Source: JBGLNL01 sp046484125
Lineage (GTDB): Bacteria > Chloroflexota > Dehalococcoidia > SZUA-161 > SpSt-899
Assembly: GCA_046484125.1 (NCBI GenBank)
Contig: JAWOBX010000063.1
Location: 1 to 32,314 of the forward strand
DNA length: 32,314 nt
Direction: 5' to 3'
Positions 21,878 to 30,074 of this stretch are shown here, in pieces. Every line of letters begins with the position of its first letter. Positions within the stretch are counted from its first letter, which is position 1. The notes under the pieces were generated by a model. It did not search any database, was not told the DNA's origin, and saw nothing but the letters and a program-made list of their open reading frames with translations. Made by a program: the position numbers and the translations under genes.

Positions 21878-22470
21878 AATACGGCGAGTCCGAATTCCTT
21901 TATCGTCGAATCCAATTGTCTGGCATCTCCTACATATCTGTCAAGCTCGCGCCAGAAAGCCGGGCTGTGATCTTTTATCTTCGTGTGTACCAGTTCATGG
22001 AGTATTACATAATCGATCAATTCATCGGGTAGTAGCACCAGCTTGACATTGAGGTTAACATTGTTCTTCTCCGAGCAACTCCCCCACCGGGTTTTCTGGT
22101 TTCGAATGAATACTCTGTTATAGTCAAATCCATATTCTCCGGCCAGCAAGCCGACTCTCCTCCGTAGTTTTTGCCTGGCATTATTCCGGCTCAGGTCTAC
22201 ATCGTTTTTAAGAAACGGCCGGCAATCACGTTCAGCCTGTATGATCCTGTTCTGGTATTTTTTTATCCATCCCGCCTTCTCCCTCGCGAATTTCTCGGCC
22301 TCTCTATAAGAGGTTCCACGGGGAACAGCTACACGAACACCGTCTCCATGGCGGACCGTAATGGTGGTCCGTTTGGCTCTATTGCTTCTTTCCATCCGGA
22401 CAGGTCCAATACCATCCAACTCGATTTGTTTTACGTTCGATTTTATCGTCATCAGTTGTGCTTTCCTCAT
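21874..22470 (-). CDS. YgjP-type zinc metallopeptidase (DUF45), 198 aa
   Basis: The HExxH zinc motif is present as H158-ELV-H162, with the third ligand expected at H168 in the family's KDHSPAFW context. The upstream KTRWGSCS motif (near 126-133) is also characteristic of the DUF45/M48-like YgjP family. The N-terminus is a beta-rich domain with VRHGDGVRVAVP. Substrate is unknown. The frame's first ATG (22470) has a poor ribosome-binding site; ATG 22452 is an alternative. It lies 70 nt downstream of the mobB gene and overlaps the methyltransferase gene by 4 nt. Confidence 0.87.
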   Translation of the reverse strand: MRKAQLMTIKSNVKQIELDGIGPVRMERSNRAKRTTITVRHGDGVRVAVPRGTSYREAEKFAREKAGWIKKYQNRIIQAERDCRPFLKNDVDLSRNNARQKLRRRVGLLAGEYGFDYNRVFIRNQKTRWGSCSEKNNVNLNVKLVLLPDELIDYVILHELVHTKIKDHSPAFWRELDRYVGDARQLDSTIKEFGLAVL

Positions 22471-22540
22471 CTGCCTGCGCCAGCATAAAAGTGAGCCTGG
22501 CTATATGACCCCTTCACCCCGCCCTCTTCGCATGCCGGTA

Positions 22541-23173
22541 CTAATTCCTGATCGAGATGTCGATGTGTTTCGATTTGCCGACTCCTTTCAGCGGGGCGAT
22601 CATGTCGGTTATTATCTTGTGGTACAGATTGACTATGAATGGCTTCAGGGGTACCGGCTTTCCGTCGGCGAATACCGAGATTTTGTGCTTTCGGCTCAGA
22701 ACTTTCCCTTCAATCAGGGAGGTGATTCCCAAAATATCCCCAGATGAGTACCACGGAATGTCAAGTCCCGGATCATCATCGGAGACAACAGCCAGGAGCT
22801 CCTCCGGGGAGCATGCCGGTTCCTCTCCCTTCTTGCGGGTCTCTATTTTAAGCTCATCCGAGCGCTTGAATCCCTCGGCCAGTATGATGTCAAAATCGTC
22901 GGTTATCAGCCTCGCCAGCTCTGATGGACTGAGATCGTGGTCCGTCTCCCTGATTAGAGCGGTTTTCTGGTTTGAGCTGATGACAGAACACTGGCTTCCG
23001 GCGTGGGAATGCTTGAAGGAATCCTTTCCCTCCGTATCGATCTCAAATTCGTGGGTGGTATGTTTTATCGTTGCCACCCTGTAACCACGCGCTTGAAGTT
23101 CCGGAATCAAACTCGTTATGAGTGTGGTTTTCCCTGATTTTGGCTTACCCACGATACATACAACCGGTGGCAT
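22541..23173 (-). CDS. mobB: Molybdopterin-guanine dinucleotide biosynthesis protein MobB (210 aa)
   Basis: MobB is a P-loop GTPase thought to aid delivery or guanylation of molybdenum cofactor. Walker A GKPKSGKTT is at 9-17, then IKHTTHEFEIDTEGKDSFKH, the family's switch-like block, and LAEGFKRSDELKIE with ETRKKGEEP. A C-terminal extension (about 150-210, KISVFADGKPVPLKPFIVNLY) is found in many clostridial and archaeal members. The open frame begins earlier, but ATG 23173 is chosen: AGGAGG precedes it and the P-loop starts at once. Its start lies one base past the moeA stop. Confidence 0.93.
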   Translation of the reverse strand: MPPVVCIVGKPKSGKTTLITSLIPELQARGYRVATIKHTTHEFEIDTEGKDSFKHSHAGSQCSVISSNQKTALIRETDHDLSPSELARLITDDFDIILAEGFKRSDELKIETRKKGEEPACSPEELLAVVSDDDPGLDIPWYSSGDILGITSLIEGKVLSRKHKISVFADGKPVPLKPFIVNLYHKIITDMIAPLKGVGKSKHIDISIRN

Positions 23174-23174
23174 G

Positions 23175-24431
23175 CTATATTTCCTCCTGCCAGTCGAGCA
23201 TCTGAACAAGTATCTCGTCCCCTTCCCATACCCCATCCGTATCCTCCGGGACCACAACCAGTCCGTTTGCTTTTGTCATCGAGGTCAGAATACCCGATCC
23301 CTGGAGTCCGGTGGAACGCACATAATAACGCTCCCCCTTTTTCTCCACTTTACCACGGGCATAAACCCGTCTTCCATCGGTGTTGGGGAACCTGCTTTCG
23401 CTGATGGCACGGACGGTTGGCTTTGACAGATTTGTTCTGCCCATCATCTTCAGTATCGCCGGCCGGGCGAACTGTTCAAAAGTTATCATGGAACTTACCG
23501 GATTGCCGGGGAACCCGAGATGGGGGATTTTTTTCTCCTTGAACTGCAGCATGCCGAACGCCAGCGGCTTGCCGGGCTTCATGTATACGGTCCAGAATCC
23601 GATCGAACCGTGTTCGGCCAGAACATCCTTGACGATATCATAGTCACCTACCGATACACCACCCGAAGTCAGCAGCATATCCGCGTCAATGGCGGATGAT
23701 ATTTTCTCCGAAAGTGCCTCCCTGTTGTCCCTGCCAATACCCAGCATGAGTGGAATACCACCGTATCGTAGAACCTGGGCCGCGGTGCTATAGGCGTTGC
23801 TGTTATATATTTTCCCCGGTGGCAGTGGCTCACCGACATCGATCAGTTCGTCACCCGTGGCCATCACGGCGACCACCGGGCGGCGAATCACACTCACCTC
23901 GGCCTGCCCGATCGAAGCAAGGACACCTGCCTCCTGCGGGCGCATGACGGTTCCTTTTTCAAGGATGACCTCGCCTTTCCTGACATCCTCGCCTGCCGGT
24001 CTGATATTCTTCCCCTTCTCCGTCTCGCGGAGTATACCGATCTCGTCCGCCGAGCAGCGAGCCATGTTTTTACGGTCTTCCTCGTCAGTGTGCTCGAACT
24101 GTACTACCGTATCGGCGCCGTCGGGAACAGGGGCTCCGGTCATGATTCTGACGCAGGTTCCCGGCTCCACTCTTCCTTCAAATATGGAGCCCGCGGCCAC
24201 CTCTCCTATAACATAGAGAGTCCTCGGTCTTGATTCACTGGCGCCCTGAATATCCTCCCGGCGTACCGCGTATCCGTCCATCGCCGAGTTATCGAGGGGA
24301 GGGATGGTTACGCCTGAGACAACATCTTCAGCAAGTACCTGGCCCAGGCAATCCAGGATGGGTTTTGTTTCCGGTTCCAGAACGCTAACGGTATTCAGAA
24401 TTTTTTCCAGAGCTTGTTCTACGCTTATCAT
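23175..24431 (-). CDS. moeA: Molybdopterin molybdenumtransferase MoeA (418 aa)
   Basis: MoeA inserts molybdate into adenylated molybdopterin. It has the N-terminal ISVEQALEKIL, PPLDNSAMDGYAV, the TGAPVPDGADTVV block, ATGDELIDVGEPLPPGKIYNSN, TSGGVSVGDYD and GFPGNPVSSMITFEQFARP, all in order. The frame runs upstream to ATG 24491, but ATG 24431 is preferred because AGGAGGG lies before it and the family sequence begins there. The gene sits between mobA and mobB. A single moeA serves here; whether the cell also needs a tungsten paralogue cannot be seen. Confidence 0.95.
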   Translation of the reverse strand: MISVEQALEKILNTVSVLEPETKPILDCLGQVLAEDVVSGVTIPPLDNSAMDGYAVRREDIQGASESRPRTLYVIGEVAAGSIFEGRVEPGTCVRIMTGAPVPDGADTVVQFEHTDEEDRKNMARCSADEIGILRETEKGKNIRPAGEDVRKGEVILEKGTVMRPQEAGVLASIGQAEVSVIRRPVVAVMATGDELIDVGEPLPPGKIYNSNAYSTAAQVLRYGGIPLMLGIGRDNREALSEKISSAIDADMLLTSGGVSVGDYDIVKDVLAEHGSIGFWTVYMKPGKPLAFGMLQFKEKKIPHLGFPGNPVSSMITFEQFARPAILKMMGRTNLSKPTVRAISESRFPNTDGRRVYARGKVEKKGERYYVRSTGLQGSGILTSMTKANGLVVVPEDTDGVWEGDEILVQMLDWQEEI

Positions 24432-24432
24432 C

Positions 24433-24501
24433 TTATTCCAGCCCTCCTGTGACTTTGCGCTCTCTTCGTTTGGTTGGGCCTGTCGCTCCATGGTATCTCA
24501 C
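24433..24501 (-). CDS. Possible 22-codon ORF upstream of moeA (leader peptide?)
   Basis: Between mobA and moeA (171 nt) a GTG-started frame encodes a basic peptide of 22 residues (RYHGATGPTKRRER near the start). Its TAA ends one base before the moeA ATG and its last codons carry the moeA ribosome-binding site. That geometry would allow translational coupling. Its own ribosome-binding site is poor and I know no homologue, so this is only a candidate. Confidence 0.2.
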   Translation of the reverse strand: MRYHGATGPTKRRERKVTGGLE

Positions 24502-24602
24502 TACAGCACTCTTATCGTTTTCGTCACCTTTTCACCCCGCGAGTGGAATAAAATCATTTTCCACAGGGAGTGCCGGAACGAAATCGGCGCCATGTGAGGC
24601 AA

Positions 24603-25208
24603 TCAGCTCTCAGCGTGTTGTCTCAGTATTTCCTCGGCTCTCTCAAGATCTTCAGGAGTATTGATGTTGAACCAGCTCAGGTGTTCAGGATCAAAGGAGT
24701 CGATTTCATCTTCATCCACGTAACGGACCGCGATTTGTTCGAACAGATTCCGTATTTTGAGCTGATTTTCATTGATCAATTGTTCCATAATATTCAGGCA
24801 GCTTCGTGAATAGACGGCGTGCAGTGGTTCCACCTCCCCTGCTACCCTGAGAGTGACCGCGTCAAAACCCATGGCTATGCCCCGCATGTACCTCAGCAAA
24901 TCAATGTTGAGGAATGGCATATCACAGGCGACAACTGTGTAGTATTCATCTGATGAGCCTTTCATGGCGGAGTATATTCCTATCAACGGGCCTTTACCCT
25001 CATGCAGGTCTTTGACCAGTTTAACCTTTTTCGAAGATCTCAGCCCCGGCTTCTTCTGTTCCGGAGCCAGAACGACGATTATATCATCGCTCATCTGACC
25101 GAGCAGGTCCACGGTTTTCTGAAGCAGGTTTACCCCTCCGATGACGAGCGAGGACTTATCCTGACCCAGCCGGGAGCTGCGCCCTCCGGCGAGAATGATT
25201 GAACTCAT
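24603..25208 (-). CDS. mobA: Molybdenum cofactor guanylyltransferase MobA (201 aa)
   Basis: MobA joins GMP to molybdopterin to form the MGD cofactor of DMSO-reductase-type enzymes. The nucleotidyltransferase signature LAGGRSSRLGQDK is at 6-18, with KGPLIGIYSAM near 70-80, VACDMPFL near 91-98 and the closing FNINTPEDLERAE. Length is normal. There is no Shine-Dalgarno before ATG 25208; instead an extended -10 sits 8 nt upstream, so translation may be leaderless. With moeA and mobB it shows that the organism uses MGD-containing molybdo- or tungsto-enzymes. Confidence 0.94.
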   Translation of the reverse strand: MSSIILAGGRSSRLGQDKSSLVIGGVNLLQKTVDLLGQMSDDIIVVLAPEQKKPGLRSSKKVKLVKDLHEGKGPLIGIYSAMKGSSDEYYTVVACDMPFLNIDLLRYMRGIAMGFDAVTLRVAGEVEPLHAVYSRSCLNIMEQLINENQLKIRNLFEQIAVRYVDEDEIDSFDPEHLSWFNINTPEDLERAEEILRQHAES

Positions 25209-25216
25209 GCGGAATT

Positions 25217-25225
25217 ATTCTATCA
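25217..25225 (-). promoter_or_regulatory. Extended -10 promoter of mobA, probably leaderless
   Basis: On the minus strand TG-A-TAGAAT (25217-25225) lies 8 nt before ATG 25208. No convincing -35 is seen. Transcription would begin at or next to the start codon. Confidence 0.45.
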
Positions 25226-25261
25226 TATCAACTGACTTCGTTGTGTTTATGAAAGGTACAT

Positions 25262-25320
25262 TAAAAAACAGCGTCTGGCTCGGATTCACATCGGCATCAT
25301 CTCGCTGGCGCCAGCAGACG
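25262..25320 (-). terminator. Candidate terminator of the leftward pheT-containing unit
   Basis: On the minus strand CGTCTG plus GC (25309-25320, with a three-base bulge) pairs with GCCAGACG (25272-25279), and a T-run of six follows (A-run at 25263-25268 on plus). The loop is long (about 30 nt) and an alternative palindrome GCTGGCGCCAGC (25304-25315) competes, so confidence is moderate. Confidence 0.4.
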
Positions 25321-25350
25321 GTGCCTTAAGAACATGCCTCTGGCGGGGAT

Positions 25351-26673
25351 TTATTCATTATCCCGATGCCAGAACAGGAAAGTGGCTACAACATAAGCCA
25401 GGCAGACAAACATCAGGCATAAGGCGAAAACAACGTATGGCAGATCCGAGGACATGTAATTGGTCAGGCCGATTTTATCGAGCGTATCTCTGACATCGAA
25501 GTGCTGGGGGTGATAAGCATAGAACCAGAAGGAGACATCAAACATCCACATCCACACCGCCGGCAGAATCGCCAGTCCAATCGATATCAATTTATGCCAC
25601 AGATCAGTCGCCTGTCCGGCAACCAGAATGGCCAGGGGAATATAGATGACCAGGTACTGATAGTTTACCTGGTAGTTAAGTCCAATGAATAGAAGTGCTC
25701 CGACAAGCGCGGCCTGAGCCAGCGTGACTGCCCGGAAACGGGTCAATGCCAGAGCTGTCAACATTGCCACCGCCATCACCGGGGTATTGTAATCCATAAA
25801 TCCGCGGGTATCCCACCCGTAGCTGTTATGAAGGTGTGTCAGGAGGGAGCTGGACCCGCTGAACGCGTAACAGAGAGGCTGCTGGTAGTCCGGGCTCCAG
25901 CCCGGCAGGAACAGCGCCTCCAGATAATCCCGTACATTTCCGGTAGTGAGGAACGGGATGGAGAATACCAGAATCACTCCTGCCATGACGGAGCAGTTGC
26001 GAGCGAAGGCGCGAAATCCGGTTTGCTGCAGAACTACAGCCAGTACCATTACGACGGGCAGGAAGGTATGCTGCTTGGTCAAAACCGCCAGACCGGCGAA
26101 CAGAAAGCCCAGCTTGAGATGGCCGCGTGAAAACAGGATTACCGAGGCCAGCAGAAAGGCGGCAGCGATGGCATCGAACTGACCGAACACCGCTGATTCG
26201 TACCAGCCGGTGGGGTGCAGCAGCCAGATGGTCGAAAACAGGAGCTTCTTCCATCGGGAACCGGGCACCGCCCAGAAAATGAGTCCTCCTATGGCGAGAT
26301 CGGATAAAATGATGGGGGTCTTCGCTGCTATACGCCAGCTCTCATCTATCACCTGGACCGAGGCGAAACTGTCAGGCGTGGCCAGCGAGCCCAGTTTCAG
26401 TATGAGCAGCCACAGGGGAGGATACACGTAGCCCCATCCCCAGTACGGGAATGTGCCGTCAGTGGCATCGGCATACTGGTAGAAATCCAGACCGTGTTCC
26501 CCGAAGACCTGAGCGAAAGCCCAGAACTGGGCTATGTCGGGGCCGGCGGAAAGGGGGGAGGCCCAGAAACGCGAGAGAGCGGCGAGGATAACGACCGCTG
26601 CCGCTACTAAAAGGAAAGTTTTATGGCCAGCCAGCGTATCTTGTGAGCCATCGATGCCGTTCAACTCGTTCAT
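25351..26673 (-). CDS. Polytopic membrane protein, GT-C glycosyltransferase-like (440 aa)
   Basis: About ten hydrophobic helices span the protein. The first external loop contains SAGPDIAQFWAFAQVF followed by YPPLWLLIL, a layout like GT-C mannosyl- or arabinosyl-transferases that use polyprenyl-phosphate sugars, with Asp in the first loop as probable catalytic residue. No family can be named safely. The C-terminus is a short basic tail (FWHRDNE). It starts 5 nt after the pheT stop with no own promoter visible, so it is co-expressed with translation and the upstream redox genes. It might modify envelope glycans in an organism that may lack murein; that is inference. Confidence 0.65.
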   Translation of the reverse strand: MNELNGIDGSQDTLAGHKTFLLVAAAVVILAALSRFWASPLSAGPDIAQFWAFAQVFGEHGLDFYQYADATDGTFPYWGWGYVYPPLWLLILKLGSLATPDSFASVQVIDESWRIAAKTPIILSDLAIGGLIFWAVPGSRWKKLLFSTIWLLHPTGWYESAVFGQFDAIAAAFLLASVILFSRGHLKLGFLFAGLAVLTKQHTFLPVVMVLAVVLQQTGFRAFARNCSVMAGVILVFSIPFLTTGNVRDYLEALFLPGWSPDYQQPLCYAFSGSSSLLTHLHNSYGWDTRGFMDYNTPVMAVAMLTALALTRFRAVTLAQAALVGALLFIGLNYQVNYQYLVIYIPLAILVAGQATDLWHKLISIGLAILPAVWMWMFDVSFWFYAYHPQHFDVRDTLDKIGLTNYMSSDLPYVVFALCLMFVCLAYVVATFLFWHRDNE

Positions 26674-26678
26674 GGTTC

Positions 26679-29078
26679 TTACTGCCGGAGGACTGCGCCA
26701 ACTTCCTGTTCCAGCCTGGTGAGGATATTCCTTTGAATCCTGTCAACCTCTGAGTCGGTCAATGTTCTCTCCATGGACTGATAGCGAAGCGCAAATGCCA
26801 GTGATTTCTTTCCGGTGGGAATTTGCTTTCCCTGGTAGACATCGAACAGAACCGCTTCCCGTACCTCCGGAAAGCTCAAGATTATATCCTTCACCTGCCG
26901 GGCTGGCACATTCAAGTCCAGTATTAGCGCGAGATCCCGGTCTATACTGGGGAAACGAGGTATGGGATTGTATTGAAATTCCTTTTCCGTGGTGTTCAGA
27001 AGTCTGTTCATATCAAACTCAAACAGGCACACCGTCTCCGAAGAGATATCGAAATCTGAAATGACATCGGGATGCACCTCGCCTATGACCCCCACCTCAT
27101 CTCCGCTGACTATGATTTTTGCGGTTTTGCCCGGGAACAGCAGGGCATCTTCGGAGGGCTCGAATTCCGCTTCACAGCCCAGGTGGTCCAGCATGGTCTC
27201 CACTATACCCTTGCCGTAGAAGAAGTCCAGCACTCCCTGGTCGCCGGTCCAGGATTGCCCGAACAGCGGTCCACCTAGCAGGCCGCACAAGGTCTCTCTT
27301 TCATCCGGCAAATCGCCTTCTCTGGGGAGGTAGATATTACCGATCTCAAAGATCATGATACCTTTTTCGTAGTGCCTCGCGTTCGACGCAAATGTATTGA
27401 GCAGTCCGCCGCGCAGGCTGGTTCTCAGGACCTCCTGTTCCCGGCTGAGAGGATTGGCCATGCGAATCGGGGTACCATGCTGGCCTTGATATCTGACTTT
27501 ATCCAGCATCTCACGGCTGGTAAGCGAGTAGTTGATCGTTTCCTGCATGCCGCATCCGACCAGTATGTCCCGAATACGCTCCCGCAATCTCGATAGCGGA
27601 GCGGGCTCATGATGAGGTATTTCAGTGCTCAGCATGGTGGTCGGTATCTCTTCATACCCGATTATACGGGCGACTTCCTCCACCAGGTCTTCAGCCATTT
27701 TCACATCAGTACGCCAGTATGGGACGGTTACCAACAGTTCGCCAGGCTCTTTCTCATCGCAATCAAAGCCGAGTGCCTCAAGGGCCTCTTTGATACGTTT
27801 CATTCCGAAATCGATGCCAAGTATCTTTCCCGCCTTCTCTTCGGAGAGCGGTATCGAAATCTGTTGCCAGGGAGCGGGATACGCGTCGACTATCCCTCGT
27901 GTGGCTTTGCCGCCGGCAAGCTCGACCATCAATCCGATGGCTCGCCGGGCCGCGGGTAGCGGTAGTTCCCGGCTCAGGCCTTTATCGAAACGGGAGGAAG
28001 CCTCGCTTACGAGTCCGAGCCTGCGCGACGTGTGGCGTATACTTACGTTATTGAAGTTGGCGGATTCCAGTAATATATTTGATGTCCTCTCGGTTACCTC
28101 GCTTTCCTCACCTCCCATCACCCCGGCGATGGCCACCGGGTGGGTCGCGTCGCAAATCAACAGCATATCGCTGGTAAGCTGGCGTTCCTCACCATCGAGG
28201 GTGAACATCCTTTCCCCCTCACTGCCGCGCCGCACGATGATCCTGCCGCCGTCTATCTTATCGTAATCGAAGGCGTGCAACGGTTGTCCATATTCGAGCA
28301 TGACGAAGTTGGTAATATCCACTATGTTGTTTATGGGACGCATACCGGCCGCACGCAATCTTTCCTGCATCCACGAGGGGGAAGGGCCTGTTTTCACATC
28401 CCTGATGACGGCTCCGCAGTAACGAGGGCAAAGGTCCGGATCGAGGATCTCAATGGAAAGAATCTCGTCAGTCGAGGTATCCAGCTCATGATAATCAACT
28501 TTCGGCAGATGGATTCCGGTTCTGGTTAACGCCGCTGTCTCGCGGGCGATTCCTATCATGTTGAGGCAATCGGGCCGATTGGGTGTCACTGTGATGTCAA
28601 AGACCGTATCCCCCAGGTATCTTTTCAGTGGCTCTCCAACTGGTATTGATTCCGATAGAACCATTATTCCCTCATGATTATCGGAGATGCCCAGCTCTTT
28701 CTCGGAGCAGACCATACCCTTCGAGCGCACACCGCGAATCCTGGCCGGCTTCAATTCCACGTATTTGCCGTTATGCGCGTCGAAGAGCCTGGCTCCGACT
28801 CTGGCGAATGGGACACGTTGCCCCACCGCGATATTTGGAGCCCCGCAAACTACGGTGTGCTGTTCCTGGCCGAGGCTGACTGTGGCCAGGCTAAGTCTGT
28901 CGGCATTGGGGTGCCGCTCTATATTGACAACCTCACCGGTGTATATGTTATCCCATTCATCGCCGAGGACCTGAACGTCGCTGGCCTCGAGCCCGACCAT
29001 TGTCAGTCTCTCGGCCAGATCCTCGGGTGTGACGTCAATATCGACGTAATCCCGTAACCATTTGAGTGAAACCTTCAT
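26679..29078 (-). CDS. pheT: Phenylalanyl-tRNA synthetase beta subunit (799 aa)
   Basis: PheT is the larger subunit of the alpha2beta2 PheRS that charges tRNA-Phe and edits mischarged tyrosine. The domain order is normal: N-terminal tRNA-binding OB fold (about 40-150), B3/B4 editing domain (about 210-380, with GVMGGEESEVTE), B5 (about 400-470), catalytic-core-like domain, and C-terminal ferredoxin-fold anticodon-binding domain (about 705-799, PRFPSIDRDLAL to the end). Length is typical. AAGGT precedes the ATG. The partner gene pheS, normally just upstream, is absent; a radical SAM gene occupies that place 45 nt away. Confidence 0.97.
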   Translation of the reverse strand: MKVSLKWLRDYVDIDVTPEDLAERLTMVGLEASDVQVLGDEWDNIYTGEVVNIERHPNADRLSLATVSLGQEQHTVVCGAPNIAVGQRVPFARVGARLFDAHNGKYVELKPARIRGVRSKGMVCSEKELGISDNHEGIMVLSESIPVGEPLKRYLGDTVFDITVTPNRPDCLNMIGIARETAALTRTGIHLPKVDYHELDTSTDEILSIEILDPDLCPRYCGAVIRDVKTGPSPSWMQERLRAAGMRPINNIVDITNFVMLEYGQPLHAFDYDKIDGGRIIVRRGSEGERMFTLDGEERQLTSDMLLICDATHPVAIAGVMGGEESEVTERTSNILLESANFNNVSIRHTSRRLGLVSEASSRFDKGLSRELPLPAARRAIGLMVELAGGKATRGIVDAYPAPWQQISIPLSEEKAGKILGIDFGMKRIKEALEALGFDCDEKEPGELLVTVPYWRTDVKMAEDLVEEVARIIGYEEIPTTMLSTEIPHHEPAPLSRLRERIRDILVGCGMQETINYSLTSREMLDKVRYQGQHGTPIRMANPLSREQEVLRTSLRGGLLNTFASNARHYEKGIMIFEIGNIYLPREGDLPDERETLCGLLGGPLFGQSWTGDQGVLDFFYGKGIVETMLDHLGCEAEFEPSEDALLFPGKTAKIIVSGDEVGVIGEVHPDVISDFDISSETVCLFEFDMNRLLNTTEKEFQYNPIPRFPSIDRDLALILDLNVPARQVKDIILSFPEVREAVLFDVYQGKQIPTGKKSLAFALRYQSMERTLTDSEVDRIQRNILTRLEQEVGAVLRQ

Positions 29079-29123
29079 TTGCTACCTTCAGTTCCCGCCC
29101 CGCCCCACTCAACTCTTTTCCAA

Positions 29124-30074
29124 TTATTCCCAGTAATCGTACCCGTGCCAGTTCTCGGCTGTGACGGGTTCATTTGTTCTCAGGTGCCGAATAACGAACT
29201 GGCCGCAGTTGCTCCCGATGCGATTCTCCTCAACTTCGCCTATACTGAGAATCACGTCATACCCGGCTGTGCGTAATGAATTGATAACCTGATAATCACG
29301 GTGCCCGTTGTAAGCGTCGATATAGGAGGCCAGCCGGTTCTCCACGGCCCGGTGGGTCGGATTAATGGGTGTGATCTTTAAAATGAACTTTTCGGGTGAA
29401 AAATATTCGAGCAGAACATCCGGTTCGACCGGCATTCCTTCGGCAAGCGCGAAGTTGAGTGTGACCTTCTTGTCGCCTATATCGTGGAACCTCTCCACGA
29501 ATTCTGCTATCCGGGAGAATCCCCATTTTTTTACCGGTACCATATGGTCGCGCATATCCTCGTTGGTGGTGTGAAGGGAAAACTGGAGCTGGAACCGGCC
29601 CGCGCTGTATTTCTGCCGTTTTATTTCCAGCAGCCTCTCAAAGAAATCGTCTGCTCCCATCGGGGCGACCGTGGAGATAGAGGGAATGAATCCGGGAATC
29701 TCGTAGCGGTCCTGAACCGAATCGATAACATCCAGCACCGACGGATTGAGTGCCGGTTCTCCCATACGCGCGAACTGGATTTTAAACTTCTCAACGGGTA
29801 TTATGCCGTCAGGGAAGCGTTTGCGGATGAGGAAATCTATCTGCTGGAATATCTGCTCACTGGTGAGCTTTCCCTTATAGTCGTCCCCGGCGTCACACAT
29901 GAGGCATCTGACCGGGCAACCGAAGAGCACTGAAACTATCAGTACCCACTTCTTTTCCCTGCTAATTGGTGGCTGGATTGACTCCACAAATTCCACCAGC
30001 TTACCGTCCCCCATATCCGCTATATGGACGGTGGCGATATCATCTCTTCCAGAGGAATTTATAACCTGCATCAA
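29124..30074 (-). CDS. RlmN/Cfr-like radical SAM protein (316 aa)
   Basis: The 4Fe-4S/SAM motif C53-x3-C57-x2-C60 (CPVRCLMC) is intact. Downstream blocks follow RlmN: MGEPALNPSVLDVI, SLHTTNEDMRDHMVP, ITPINPT and a C-terminal SNCGQF with C290 at the place of the methylated Cys of RlmN (C355 in E. coli). The other RlmN cysteine, C118, seven residues before the cluster, is Ile46 here. The RlmN accessory N-domain is also missing, and the protein is shorter than RlmN (about 380). It may be a methyltransferase acting on a different RNA or a small molecule. Its ATG overlaps the flavoprotein stop (ATGA), so the flavoprotein could supply electrons. Confidence 0.8.
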   Translation of the reverse strand: MMQVINSSGRDDIATVHIADMGDGKLVEFVESIQPPISREKKWVLIVSVLFGCPVRCLMCDAGDDYKGKLTSEQIFQQIDFLIRKRFPDGIIPVEKFKIQFARMGEPALNPSVLDVIDSVQDRYEIPGFIPSISTVAPMGADDFFERLLEIKRQKYSAGRFQLQFSLHTTNEDMRDHMVPVKKWGFSRIAEFVERFHDIGDKKVTLNFALAEGMPVEPDVLLEYFSPEKFILKITPINPTHRAVENRLASYIDAYNGHRDYQVINSLRTAGYDVILSIGEVEENRIGSNCGQFVIRHLRTNEPVTAENWHGYDYWE

